Assembly: GCA_013180625.2 (NCBI GenBank)
Contig: SNVD02003473.1
Location: forward strand, 118,580-182,579
Direction of reading: 5' to 3'
DNA length: 64,000 nucleotides
From: Boswellia sacra
Lineage: Eukaryota; Streptophyta; Magnoliopsida; Sapindales; Burseraceae
A model generated the notes under the pieces. The model searched no databases and had not been told where the DNA came from. It saw nothing but the letters and a program-made list of their open reading frames with translations. This document shows positions 10,592-22,043 of the stretch, piece by piece. A program made the translations under genes and the position numbers. The stretch's first letter is position 1, and each line of letters begins with the position of its first letter.

Positions 10592-11139
10592 ATATCTATT
10601 TGTAAGACTAAATGGAGAATAAATTGATTTTGTAGTAGGGCATTTTGAAAAAAAGAAATTAAATAGTCAATTTTTTAAAAACCTTTAAAGTGCTAAAAAT
10701 ATAATCTATTTTATAAAAAATAATCACAATTTTTTCTATTAAAAGTTTTCAAAATTCGATAACTTGAAATATTCATATCCTTAAAAAAAAATTCATGCTT
10801 AAAAAATATTTCATACTTTTAACTAGTAGTAGATCATATTTTACTTTAAAATATGTTAATTTTATATTACTATTAATTGGATTTTAGCGAGTTCAGATAA
10901 TTTCAATAGTATAAAATTTCATACTAAAGAATTAGTACTTTTGACAGACTATAAATAAATTCAGATATTTTGGATTTAAATTATAATCAATAATTAAAAA
11001 TATGAAAAAATTTATACTAATTGCTTGTAATAACAATTGTAATTTTTTAAATTTGGTATAATATCTTTTCATATAAAATTTAACTTAAATTAACACAAAA
11101 AATTCTAATTATTCATTTCATTTATTAGAAAAAAAATAG
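10592..11139. other. AT-rich spacer, host target of the next element
   Basis: Nothing coding. The last ~40 bases (ATTCATTTCATTTATTAGAA and beyond) match the start of the 178-bp tandem unit at 17.26-17.62 kb. The host site therefore contained that repeat before the 11.1-17.3 kb insertions split it. Confidence 0.5.
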
Positions 11140-12454
11140 TGATAGCTTAAGAATTACGCATATTTTAGTACCTCTTTTCTTGGCATATTATTTTATTTTC
11201 AAGTCAAACTTGTTCTTTTATGTTTATTTTATTTTATTTTATTTTTAGTTTTTATAGTTCTAGAAAGCAAATGAAAGTAACTGGAGTGAATTTGGAGCAA
11301 AAATGTTCAAATTTCATCTCTGCCGAATAGCCAACTTCTTGCAATTAACTGTATTGATCCATAATGAACCAAATTTTTTGCCATTAACCATTAGAAAGCT
11401 TTGAATTTCTAGGTCTTTTAGAATTTTACGATTCATGAATCAGAGTTGTGTACTGAAAGTTATGGGCAAAAGAGTGAAATAGCATAGAGCTGAAAATACT
11501 GAAAAGTTGAAATAAAGCTCCAAATCAGAAAGTATGGCGAGCCCTCACAGGTGCAATGGCGAGCCCTCACAGCGCCAAATATAGAGATTTTGCATTCCTT
11601 TTCCTTATAGAATTTGGACTCGAAAACCCTACACATATATATAGGACTTCATAGAACGTGTTTGAGAGTTCCAAAGAGCCAAGATTTCTTCATCAAAATT
11701 CATAGTTTTTCTTTCTTTTGTCTTTGTCTTTATGTTTAAGATTATGATTTTGGTTTTATTTAATTTAGTTATGAACTAGTTTTCTTTTCTAGGGCTAACA
11801 CATAGCCGGATTATGATGTTCAAATTCTTTTATTTTTAATCTATTGATGTTTTATTCCATATTATGTTGAGTATTTCAGTCTATGCTTAATGTTTGTCAA
11901 AGCCTGATCAACTCTTCTATGATTTTGGGACTCAATTTAAGACTGAGAAATGATAATTGTTTCTTTCATTGAATTAATTACCGTAAATTAACATTAAATA
12001 GAGATATGAATGTGATTTGAGCAAAGTTATAGATTTCTTGTACGTAATGGATATTTTAATGAGTTAGATGAGATAGACATTTGATTCTAGCCTATTAATA
12101 TACATTGTTGTTACTTGAGATAAAATAATAATTAATATAGTAAAATTGGTTGGCGAGATAGGAGCAAATATTAATTGACTAGATTAGGGAATTTAAATTA
12201 ATATCTTGGTGAAATATGAGACCCTAGAGCCTTTATATTTTGGTATTATTATTATTTAAATCATTGTCATTGTTTTCTTTCTTTAATTGTTAGTTTAGCT
12301 TATTTTCTCATTGATTTATCATTACTTTATTATTATTCAAATAAAATAAAAATTAGATACAGTTTTGATAGTTATTAATATAATCCTCCTGAGAACGATA
12401 CTCTACTTATCACTTTATTACTTGTTGCGATTTTGTGCACTTGCGGATTTTGCA
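11140..12454 (+). mobile_element. Solo-LTR-like element, gypsy type
   Basis: The block starts TGATAGCTTAAGAATTACGC and ends GCACTTGCGGATTTTGCA. It carries a TATA-like ACATATATATAGG near 11627 and a 3' segment (GAACGATACTCTACTTATCA) common at the ends of plant gypsy LTRs. It interrupts a host repeat whose two sides are found joined at about 17.43 kb. Flanking AATAG (just before) and TAATAG (just after) are an imperfect duplication. No coding domain is present. Boundaries are inferred from the host repeat. Confidence 0.6.
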
Positions 12455-12473
12455 TAATAGATAGCAAATGAGA

Positions 12474-13418
12474 TGTTGGGTTTTGCAGCGTATGGAAGTT
12501 ACGAATAATATAACAGAAAATTGTAATGTAAATCGGAACAACAATTTTACGTGGTTCGATTATAACCAACCTTCATCCATGGGCAACAAGAGTTGCAATC
12601 CACTATGTTGTACGTGTTTACACTCGACTTAGGACTCTTTACAGTGGTAGACACTTGCTTACTCACTAACCTAATCTATGTAATCTTGATCAACGCCGAT
12701 CATAACCATGGTCCTTCACACACTCTTCTGACGTTGCTCTTTCTGTCACGCTTATCTTAACAACACGCTGTTAAAAATAACATAACACTCGTAATTGCTA
12801 CAGACCCGTAACTGATATAGACACATGTGATTACTCAACTCCCTTAAGCTCACATGACCTATAACAATTAACCAAAGCCTAAAGCTTTATACAAGACATA
12901 GGAAACAAATAAAAAACACACTCAAACTTGCTCTTGATTGCTCTCTCTCAATTTGCATTGAATACCTTAAGTGTCTTGAATCTCAACTCACACAACACAC
13001 CACATAATCAACAAACCCCGTTATTTAGAAATAACTTTGTATATATAGTGGTATGCCTGGACGAAATCTCCTAGAAATTCTGTAAAAATTCTAATCAAAA
13101 TCATATTAGGATTAGGAGAAATAAAATAGGAAGATATATAATTAAACCCCTAAAGGAATTAGGACAATTAAATATTCTCCTATTCTAAGTAGGATACAAG
13201 ATACTATATCCTAATCTAAAGAGATAATTAATACAAATATAAACTTCCTATTTCAACTAGGATAACAAATCCAAACTTATTCCTATTTAACTAAAATTCT
13301 CCTAATACAAAACATCTATATAAAATAAATGAGATTAGAAAAATATCCATATTTAATGTTTTTATCACATGATGACAAAATACTCATGTGCAATGCACAT
13401 GCATGTCTAGAACCAACA
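12474..13418 (-). repeat. 3' LTR of the TR-GAG element
   Basis: 945 bp, TGTTGGGTTTTGCAG...GTCTAGAACCAACA as written on the plus strand. Same length as its partner at 16317-17261. Confidence 0.93.
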
Positions 13419-13735
13419 ATCTCCCCCTTTGGCATCTTGTGATGAAAACATCTAAATGTAAAAAAAAAAAAATGGATGAGGAACAAAGACTAGAATGACA
13501 ACCTAAAAAAATAAAGAAACAACCGAATAATACCAAAAACATCCATACTTCTCCCCCTTGTTTTTTGAACAAGTGCCAAAGTATAAAAGAAAATTAAAAT
13601 GACAAACAAAACTCCCCCTGACTGAATGTTCAACTCTTTAAATTGTGCATAAAAGTGAAAAAAAAATTTAAAAACCAAGAAACTAATTAAATCAAGTACT
13701 CCTACAACTGAACAAACTCCCCCTCGAATCAATTT
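13419..13735 (-). promoter_or_regulatory. Multiple polypurine tracts of a Sirevirus
   Basis: Minus-strand purine tracts around a GGGGGAG core occur next to the 3' LTR (about 13421-13431) and again near 13551, 13613 and 13720. Repeated PPTs of this kind upstream of the 3' LTR are known for the Sirevirus branch of Ty1/copia, where they prime plus-strand DNA synthesis. Confidence 0.8.
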
Positions 13736-14402
13736 CACTGACCTAGAACTTTTTGACACGTCAGAATACACTTAAGAGGATCAAACTGAGTCAGACATAT
13801 AGCACTGAACGTAAGTTATAAAAACCATAACTGAAAACAGTCGAAATTTACTTAACAGAAATATCTAGACATCATATAATCTTTTACAACCAAGTATGTA
13901 TCCGAGCTGTGGATAAACATCAAGCACAAATATTATTTTTTCACTTAATCCAATTGAGTGATCAACTTAAACATGCTTCTTACACACAAAAGTTAATCTC
14001 AATATGAATTTTCTGAATTAATAAAGTAGCTTTCACACATGTATAGAGGTAGCCCTTTTCCATTTGGGTGGGTGACCTCAACATATTTCCGAGATACATT
14101 GAAGTTACTTTCAATGGATGGCTTTTACACATCATATACCGGTAGCCTTCTCTGTATTTGACATGAAATTACCAGTAAAATTATACCAATAAAACAGCTC
14201 AAGCATACTTTAATTATAAATAGACTAATGATGCTACAGATATAAACAACATAACTGAACACTGTTATAATTCAAGTAACTGCCAAGTGCCAATGTTCTT
14301 TCTCAGTTTTTCAAATCTTAGTGCATCTTAGTGCTTTATATGAACAGGTCAACTAGATGATTCTCAGATGAAACATACTCAGTGCAGATAATCTATGATT
14401 CA

Positions 14403-16259
14403 CTAAGTTTCTAAACAACACGTTTTGCCATCACTTGTGTGATTGAAAATTTTCAAACACTTTTCATTTCCTGTCACATGTTTAGAACAAGCACAATCAT
14501 CATTTGAAGAAACATTAAGTACAGCAACTTTGCAGTGAGTTTCATGTTTCTTAACCCAATCCTGTCGTGTCTTATGTAACTGTCTAAACTGACTTGCCTT
14601 TTTCTTTAAAAAATTTTGTAATTTATAGCACCTAGGTCTAATGTGACCTTTAACACCACAAAAATAGCAAGTAGGAACAAATTTTCTTACCTTTTCTGGA
14701 TTTGAAATGAAAGAACTCATTGGGGAAGCAAAATCAGTCATATTTTTAAAGCTTGAGTTAGAAGTGTTACCGAAATTTGAAGCTTTAACAAACACTATCT
14801 TTGTTGTTGAAGCGCCATTCTTTTCATCATACCCCAGCCCATGTTTGATGGAGTTATCACGGCCTAAAACCAGAATTTTATCAAGCTTTGCTGAGCCTAT
14901 CTTGAGTTGATTAATGCACTTGTTTGCCTTATCCAATTCTGCAGTAATTTTCTGGATACATTTTGTCTTGTCTGTCACAACAGCTTCTAGTTTTATGATT
15001 TTTTCATCTGCAGATGCTATTTCGCTCTTGAGCACTTCTTGTTCATTCTGAAGAGTTTTGATCTGTACTTTCTGCTTCTCCCATATCTCATAAAGTGTAT
15101 TATATGCCTCCTGAAGTTCTCCATAATATTCAGCATCCTTCTCAGCATCTGACTCATCAATGTCTGATCTGTTCTATTCTATTACGTTAGACACAACAGT
15201 TTCAATTCTGTCAAACGTAACTGTTTGCTTTTTATCTGCAATAGTCCCATTGAATGCTAAATAATTGTTAAAGTTGTCTTCATCTCATTCTGAGTCATCA
15301 TCACTCCATGTTGCACACAAACTCCTTTTCTTCTTATAATTAGGACACTCAGTTTGAATGTGCCCAAATCCCTTGCATTCATAACATTGAATACATTTTC
15401 TCTCAAGCTTCTCTTGATTTTTCTTTGCAGGCTCTTTACGAAACTTTTTAGCATCAAAGATCTCTGAATTTTTCTTCTTGAGATTTTTCTTCATATATTT
15501 GACAAAATTCTTTGTCAAATGAGCAAGTTCATCATCAGAATCATCAAGATTTCTGTCATCTTTTTCTCCTTTTTCTAAAGAAGTAACAAAGGCAATACTC
15601 TTTTCCCTCCTTCTTGCCTTTAAGCCCATGTCATATGCTTGAAGAGACCCAATCAATTCATCAACTCGCAACAATTTCACATTACTGCTTTCTTCGATAG
15701 CTATAACCTTAGGCTAAAATTTTTCTGATAAAGATCTAAGTATCTTGCCAACAATTTTAGCCTCAGTATATTCCTCACCAAGCATATAAGCAGAGTTAGT
15801 AATTTCACAAAGTCTAGTATGAAATTCACTAATGGTTTCTTCTTCATGCATAGCTAAGTTTTCAAATTTAGAAGTCAAAGTAAGCATCTTAGATTCTTTA
15901 ACCCTTTGAGTACCTTCATTCTTTACCTCAAGGATATCCTAAGCTTCTTCTGTAATTGTGCACTTTGAAATTAATCTAAACTGTTGAAGGTTGACAGCAT
16001 TAAAAATAGCATTGATACCTTTGGAATTCCATCCAACTAATCGGTATTCAGCTTCACTCCACTCATTCTGTGGTTTCTCAATCTGCTACCCAGCGTCATT
16101 GGCTTTTATTGGGGGTGTCCAGCTATGAACAATGCTCGTCCACACTCTTTCATCAATTGATTTGATGAAAGCTCTCATCTTGACTTTCCAATGACCATAG
16201 TTTGCATCTTCAAGTAATGGTGGTTGAGTGACCGATCCTCCTGTCCGAAATCCTTCCAT
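14403..16259 (-). pseudogene. Sirevirus-type gag, interrupted by stops
   Basis: The frame starts with ATG at 16259 just after the primer site (MEGFRTGGSVTQPPLLEDAN), the copia gag/UBN2 opening with YGHWKVKMRAFI. It continues through FENLAMHEEETISEFHTRLC and YDMGLKARRREKSIAFVTSL. Two zinc knuckles follow: CYECKGFGHIQTEC and, far downstream, CYFCGVKGHIRPRC, separated by a coiled-coil-like, Lys/Glu-rich stretch. Several in-frame stops break the frame (for example after KANDAG, in TEEA*DILEV, after SDDDSE and after SNVIE). Gag would form virus-like particles packaging the element RNA. The long region between the two knuckles and the absent pol are notable. As written it cannot make a full protein. 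Confidence 0.88.
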
Positions 16260-16302
16260 ATCTGCAAAAAAATCTGATCTACACTAGTATGTCAGTGTAC
16301 CT

Positions 16303-16314
16303 GCTCTGATACCA
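16303..16314 (-). promoter_or_regulatory. Primer binding site (tRNA-iMet)
   Basis: TGGTATCAGAGC on the minus strand, two bases downstream of the 5' LTR end, complementary to the 3' end of plant initiator tRNA-Met. Confidence 0.9.
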
Positions 16315-16316
16315 AT

Positions 16317-17261
16317 TGTTGGGTTTTGCAGCGTATGGAAGTTACGAATAATATAACAGAAAACTGTAATGTAATTCAGACCAGAAATTTTACGTGGTTC
16401 GATTATAACCAACCTACATCCACGGGCAACAAGAGTTGTAATCCACTATGTTGTATGTGTTTACACTCGACTTAGGACTCTTTACAGTGGTAGACACCCG
16501 CTCACTCACTAACCTAATCTATGTAAACTTGATCAACCCCGATCACAACCATGGTCCTTCACACAATCTTCTGACGTTGCTTTTTCTGTCACGATTATCT
16601 TAACAACACGCTGTTAAGAAAAATATAACACCCGTAACTGCTACAGACCTGTAACTGGTATAGACACATGTGATTACTCAACTCCCTCAAGCTCACACGA
16701 TCTATAACAATTAACCAAAGCCTAAAACTTTATACAAGACATAAGAAACAAATAAAAAAAGCACTCAAACTTGCTCTTGATTGCTCTCTCTCAATTTGCT
16801 TTGAATGCCTTGAATGTCTTGAATCTCAACTCACACAACACACCACATAATCAACATACCCCGTTATGTAGAAATAACTTTGTATATATAGTGGTATGCC
16901 TAAACGAAATCTCCTACAAATTCTGTAAAAATTCTAATCAAAATCATATTAGGATTAGGAGAAATAAAATAGGAAGATATATAATTAAACTCCTAAAGGA
17001 ATTAGGACAATTAAATATTCTCCTATTCTAATTAGGATACAAGATACTATATCCTAATCTAAAGAGATAATTAATGCAAATATAAATTTTCTATTTCAAC
17101 TAGGATACCAAATCCAAACTTATTCCTATTTAACTAAAATTCTCCTAATACAAAGCATCTATGTAAAATAAATGATATTAGAAAAATATCCATATTTAAT
17201 GTTTTTATCACATGATGACAAAATATTCATGTGCAATGCACATGCACGTCTAGAACCAACA
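16317..17261 (-). repeat. 5' LTR of the TR-GAG element
   Basis: 945 bp, direct repeat of 12474-13418. Both ends are TGTTGG...CCAACA on the plus strand. Confidence 0.93.
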
Positions 17262-17620
17262 TGAGATATATTATATTTCACCCAGATCTTATTTGATAAT
17301 GTGTAATAAATGATCATTTGCTTTTTAATCTTTAATTAGTTATAAAACAAAAATTGTTGATATAACTTATGTTACTTTGTAAATTTATTAAAATAAATTT
17401 GATTTATTCATTTCATTTAATAGAAAAAAAGCAAATGAAATATTTTATTTATATTTCAGCTAAATTTGATTTGATAATGTGTAATAAATGATCGTTTGCT
17501 TTTTAATCTTTAGTTATAAAACAAAAATTGTTGATATCACTTATGTTTCTTTGTAAAATTATTAAGATAAATTTGATATAATGATGCTTAGATATATAAT
17601 TATCAAAATTTAAAGGAGCT
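17262..17620. repeat. 178-bp direct duplication
   Basis: TTGATAATGTGTAATAAATG occurs at 17293 and at 17471. The flanking sequence (TTTGCTTTTTAATCTTTA..., TATAAAACAAAAATTGTTGA) follows in both copies. The period is 178 bp, and the end of a third unit appears at about 11.11 kb, on the other side of the retrotransposon insertions. Confidence 0.85.
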
Positions 17621-19010
17621 TAATTTTTTTAATCGTTCCTTTATTTTCAATGAAAATTTACATTTATTTTGTGTATAAAAGAACTACATTAAGTTATCTA
17701 ATTAACTTGGATAATTTAATGCCTATGATATAGAATTTTGAAAATATTTTTTTCGTTTTGTATTTTTAATGTTTTGGTTTCTTGTAATAAGCATTGACTT
17801 GAATTGATTGCGCTAGATAGAATATATGAGTTAACAAAAAAAAAAAAAACACACCATAATTATAAATACAAAGAGAAATTTAATTGATACATCTTATAAA
17901 TTAGGAATTGTCCATTTTTTTCTTAAAAATCTTCACTAAAAATATTTAATCAACGTGGTAAAAAAAATTTCTAGGTTCACCCAGCCCGTTTAGTGGTACA
18001 TTATTAATAACTTGGGAAATTGAAATATTTAAAGGATGATACTATTTGGCCCCCATTTTTTATTTCGTTAGACCCTACCTCTAATTTAGCAAGTGTATAT
18101 TTGTAATGTCATATTTTTAAACATTCTTTCATTAATTACATACCATATTAAATCTTAACTATATTCATAATAATCTAAATAAAGTATTATTTGACTGTAG
18201 TGGCTTTTTTTTCTTTAGTTTAATCTCTAATAAAATTATTATTTGATCTTTAATGGTGTTTGGATGTTTTTATTTTTTTAATTTTTGCTTGTTCATAAGT
18301 TTAAGTAATTATTAAAAAAAAACTTTATGGGTTTAACGCTAATCAATTGTTTCCCTCTTTTTTGTTGAATTCTCCAAATCCAAATAAATAAAATAATCAT
18401 TGGATGAAATTATTTCTTGTTTTTGGTGTTCAAAAGGGAAACTAAAACTAAATTATATGTGATAAAAAAAACGCCCATAGTGTAATACTATGTACCCCAA
18501 AAACTAAAAACAGAGAGGGAGAGAGAGATGAAGTTGACTGATTTGAAGTAATAAAATTGATATGATAAGAGATGATCAATATAGGAAAAAGATAAAGAGA
18601 TATATATAGAGAAATTAAGAGTTTTTATTTAAGTCGATTTATTTAATGTTAATTATCTAAGTATTATGTCTTTGTTACAATTTTATCCTTATTTAATTTT
18701 AAAATAAAGTCTAATGAGATGAAAAGTGCAGGCTTAATAACACTACTCATACTTAAATTCAAAAAACCATTAAACTATCAAGTGGATGCATTTTAATAAA
18801 TCATGCAATTTTTCTTTTTGTATTAAAAAGAAAAAAGAAAAAGGCTTATATTTGGGCAATATATCTCGAACAAAAGAAATACAATTAAATCATAATATCA
18901 ATTTAAAAAGAATTTTATTAATTGATCTAACTCATTAATTCTTTCCTCGTGTATTCCAACAAATTATCTTTGCCACTTTAAAAATTATAGTTTGAAACAA
19001 AATGATGCTT
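17621..19010. other. AT-rich intergenic stretch
   Basis: No gene or complete element recognised. Poly-A/T tracts and a GA-rich patch near 18512-18530 are the only structure. Confidence 0.4.
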
Positions 19011-20480
19011 TCAAACAAAAGACATAGCTTCAGGTTCTTCAACAAATAGAGAAACACAGTTTAGTTGTCTTCGTCATTGTCAGATTCTTCACTCGTCGTG
19101 AACCAGATTAAAATTTTCGGTAGATAGCATGAGGTCGACGAATGGTTCAGCCCCACTCTTCGATTCTTTTGTTACCTTACATATTATTAGTTCTCAGCTG
19201 TAGTTAATCTGTTTTAATTTGTGATATTATTGAGGCAGTTTATTGGCTCAAGCCAGATTCTAACATTTGCTAACACCACTTAATTTTCTCTTTAATCTGC
19301 TCATTAATTAATTGGTAATTATAATCTAACTAAAGGTATCAAAAAAGAGAGGCATAGATATTAATATTGGTCCTCACCTGTACATGGGATGCTAAACCTG
19401 AAGTCTTTTTGTACATTTAACAAAAGATTTGTTATTGATATTTGGTGGATGGAGGACAACTGTCAAAAAATTTGAAATATAAAAATAGGAGAGTGATGCA
19501 AGCGACTAATTACTTATTGTTTTTGTAATTTTATATTTGTTATGGGTCTACTAATAAAATCAATAAGAATCGAATAACAGCCAGTGACAATCTTATTTTA
19601 TTATGGTCCAATCTGTCAACCTCATAATTTTTTTTTATTTAAATGTTCAATAAAAATTAGTTAAAATTTCAAAAGAAAAAGAAAAGACCAATGCACTTCG
19701 TTCATGGACAACTAATCAATCAGAGACATTTCAAATTTGAATCCAGCACCATCTGACTTCAGTTATCGAACCATCTCAGGTCTAAACCATTCTGTATACT
19801 TCCGCTTTTAGAGTTTTTTTTTTTTTTTTTAATTTCTTTTTGAGAGGATGTAGTACTGATTTTTGAGTTAATTAATTAGCTTCGGAGTGTTGAGTTCTGC
19901 ACCTTTCCCCGGCTGCCTGCGGCGTCCTCTTCATCTCCAACGACGCCAACTGAAGTCCAAATCATCTTTCCTAGTAAAGTTCGCTCAAACATGAAGCGCG
20001 CGTAGATAACTGAGTAAGTATCTCAAACATATAAATCAACTTCCGTTTTTAGGGTTTTTCTTTTTTTCAAAACAAAAAAAATTCATTTTCACTTCTTTTG
20101 ATAGGATCTAGAGTGATTTCTCAGTTAGTTACCCTTACTCAATTGAACTATATATTTAACCTGAACTAATGAATTGAGAAGGATAGCTTTTTTAAGTAAA
20201 ACTATTGAACTGCACGTTTGAATGATACGATCTGTTTCTTGTATAATTAAAAGGCTTGGCTTAGTTTATGAGATTATTATTATTATATCATAACTTATTA
20301 GGTAATAATACACTATTTGTTGGGACGGAGATCTTCTATTTATCTTAACTTTATTTAAGCTTTTTAAAACATGATGACATGCTAATTTTTATTTTGTGTG
20401 TGGTTTAGATTTGCTTTCGCACTTTTTCGTCATTAATTTACTTTCTCTAATCATATGTTTTCAAAAAATTAAAGTAGAGG
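19011..20480. repeat. Segmental duplicate of 32.63-37.0 kb
   Basis: Blocks here recur in the same order at 32.63-33.0 and 36.58-36.9 kb. Examples are AAAGACATAGCTTC(A/G)GG (19018 and 32632), TGGCTCAAGC.AGATT (19245 and 32859), TGGAGGACAACTGT (19449 and 32950) and TTCAATAAAAATTA (19647 and 36628). The second copy is split by an hAT element and a 2.5-kb LTR-like insertion. The segment lies just downstream (minus-strand sense) of the DC1 gene. Confidence 0.7.
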
Positions 20481-20579
20481 AACTTTATCCCGGTGTTATA
20501 CATTCCTAGTCACATGGACTTAAGAGATAAAAATGAAACAGAGTCGCTCAACAAAATGTTAGGAAGGAAAACTTAAAAT

Positions 20580-20585
20580 TTTATT
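20580..20585 (-). terminator. Polyadenylation signal of the DC1 gene
   Basis: AATAAA on the minus strand about 190 bp past the stop codon of the DC1 gene, a plausible near-upstream poly(A) element. Confidence 0.5.
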
Positions 20586-20772
20586 GACATAAAATATTCG
20601 CACGAAGACCAAGACAAAGGCAAAGACAAAGATTTAGAGACCTGAAAAATTAAGAATGCAGACACCGGCACAAATTCATGCAGCTACAAACAAACCATCC
20701 ACGTTGACCAAAAGACAAAGACTCAATGCATCCACACCAAAACTACAGAAAACCTAAATTAACCAAGGTCGC

Positions 20773-22001
20773 TCATTGGTTTAAATTAAACATGTCCAGT
20801 GCCTCCGCCACGTTGAACAAAAAACCAATTGGATCGCCTAGAAGTAAACGCACAACGATCATGACGATAGAAATCACTTTCTTACACAATTTGATTCCAT
20901 GTTTCTCAATAGGTTGCTTTGTATCCCTCATCACCAAACTCAAATCCCCAACCTTCCCTTGCTTCAGCAACATATTCATCGCGCAAAACACATGAATTCT
21001 GTACTCGTTTTCGCCACTTTTGAACCTATAGCTCCATCCCTCATTGTCCGTCACACAATTTCTAACCTGTTTCTCCTTGCACACAAGGCACCTCTTGAAT
21101 GTCCAAATTTTAGAAAGCTCGTATTCATCACCACCACCTGCAGGTAACTTACGTGGAGCTTTGAAACAACGTGGATGAAAGTTGATCCCTCTGTCGCCTT
21201 CTTTACCTTCTTCGTAGTAAACAAAACCTTTTGTAGGTTGTGCACAAGCCTCACAGCGTCTACAGATATCAAAATTACTGGCTCTTTTGCTCCCCTCAGG
21301 AAGTTCATAATGAAATTTGAATGTGGAGTTTGGGACCAAATCATGGCGAGCAGCGGGGCCATTCGGCCTCATGGCCGCGCATTCTGGATGAAGATTGTAG
21401 CTGTTCTGCTCGCAACTGTATCTTAGCCCAGACCCTGGCATCTTGCACCCATTGCAAACATAGGAATCTTCATTGGTTTTCAGCTGAAACTCATGACCGC
21501 TGTATCTGGGATGCGCAGTTGATTTGGGTAAGTTTGGAAAAGGGTCATGTACTGGATCAATTCACAAAATTAATAAGGAAAACAAATAAAACTCGTTATC
21601 AAAATTCATAAATATAATTAATAAATAAGACATGCATGCATGAAGATGAAATTAGTCAATAACATAATTGGAAGGTGGACCACAATTCGTAGATATATAC
21701 CTGCATTAGTACCTACAGCTCCAGCACGTTGACGCAACATGGAAATGATAAGTTTACAGGTGCTCTTGAAATTTCCCTGAGCAAGTTGGTTGGTGCCAAT
21801 GGCACCCTCAGTCCATGCAAACTCCCCGGCAATTTGGTTGCCAGTGGGCGACTGACGGGCCTGGGCAATGGCATTCTTAACCAACTCAAGCTCCTTAGCA
21901 AGTTCGTTGCCATTGGGCAACTTATTGACCAGTCCAATGGCATCCTCAATCCACTCAAACCCAATAAAAGCGTTCCTCATGTTGTTGACGTAATTCTGCA
22001 T
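20773..22001 (-). CDS. DC1 (C1-like) cysteine/histidine-rich protein
   Basis: Two exons, 22001-21701 and 21551-20773, join in phase 1 with a GT donor (gtatatatc) and a cag acceptor to give 359 residues with no internal stop. The start ATG at 22001 opens MQNYVNNMRNAFIGFEWIED; upstream in-frame codons lack another ATG. Exon 1 encodes a helical region with two related stretches (NKLPNGNELAKELELVKNAI and ARQSPTGNQIAGEF). Exon 2 carries a C1-like module, HPRYSGHEFQL...YVCNGCKMPGSGLRYSC with NLHPECA, then a second Cys/His cluster, CRRCEACAQP...INFHPRCF, and CLVCKEKQVRNC. A hydrophobic stretch (VISIVMIVVRLLLG) lies near the C-terminus. DC1 domains bind zinc and resemble diacylglycerol-binding C1 domains; plant members are mostly linked to stress and hormone signalling, but no specific role can be given. 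It is one of two intact genes here. Confidence 0.85.
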
Positions 22002-22043
22002 TCTGTAATGTGTTGATCTTTGAGAGTGAATGAAAGACTTCAA

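Larger units (their letters stand above)
12474..17261 (-). mobile_element. Sirevirus-like gag-only LTR retrotransposon (TR-GAG type)
   Basis: A complete 4,788-bp element has two 945-bp LTRs and a perfect 5-bp duplication TGAGA (12469-12473 and 17262-17266). Orientation is minus: the tRNA-iMet primer site TGGTATCAGAGC lies at 16314-16303, gag follows, and polypurine tracts precede the left (3') LTR. Between gag and the 3' LTR there is only about 1 kb without reverse transcriptase, integrase or RNase H, so replication would need an autonomous partner. LTRs match at roughly 93-95% by eye, so the insertion is not recent. Confidence 0.93.

Noticed and set aside
13384..13771. Phe-rich minus-strand open frames between gag and the 3' LTR of the TR-GAG element
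   Set aside because: They are compositional, arising from A-rich non-coding DNA on the plus strand, and contain no pol motif.
20726..22016. Several plus-strand open frames over the DC1 gene
   Set aside because: They lack protein-like composition and lie antisense to a spliced gene with recognisable zinc-binding motifs.
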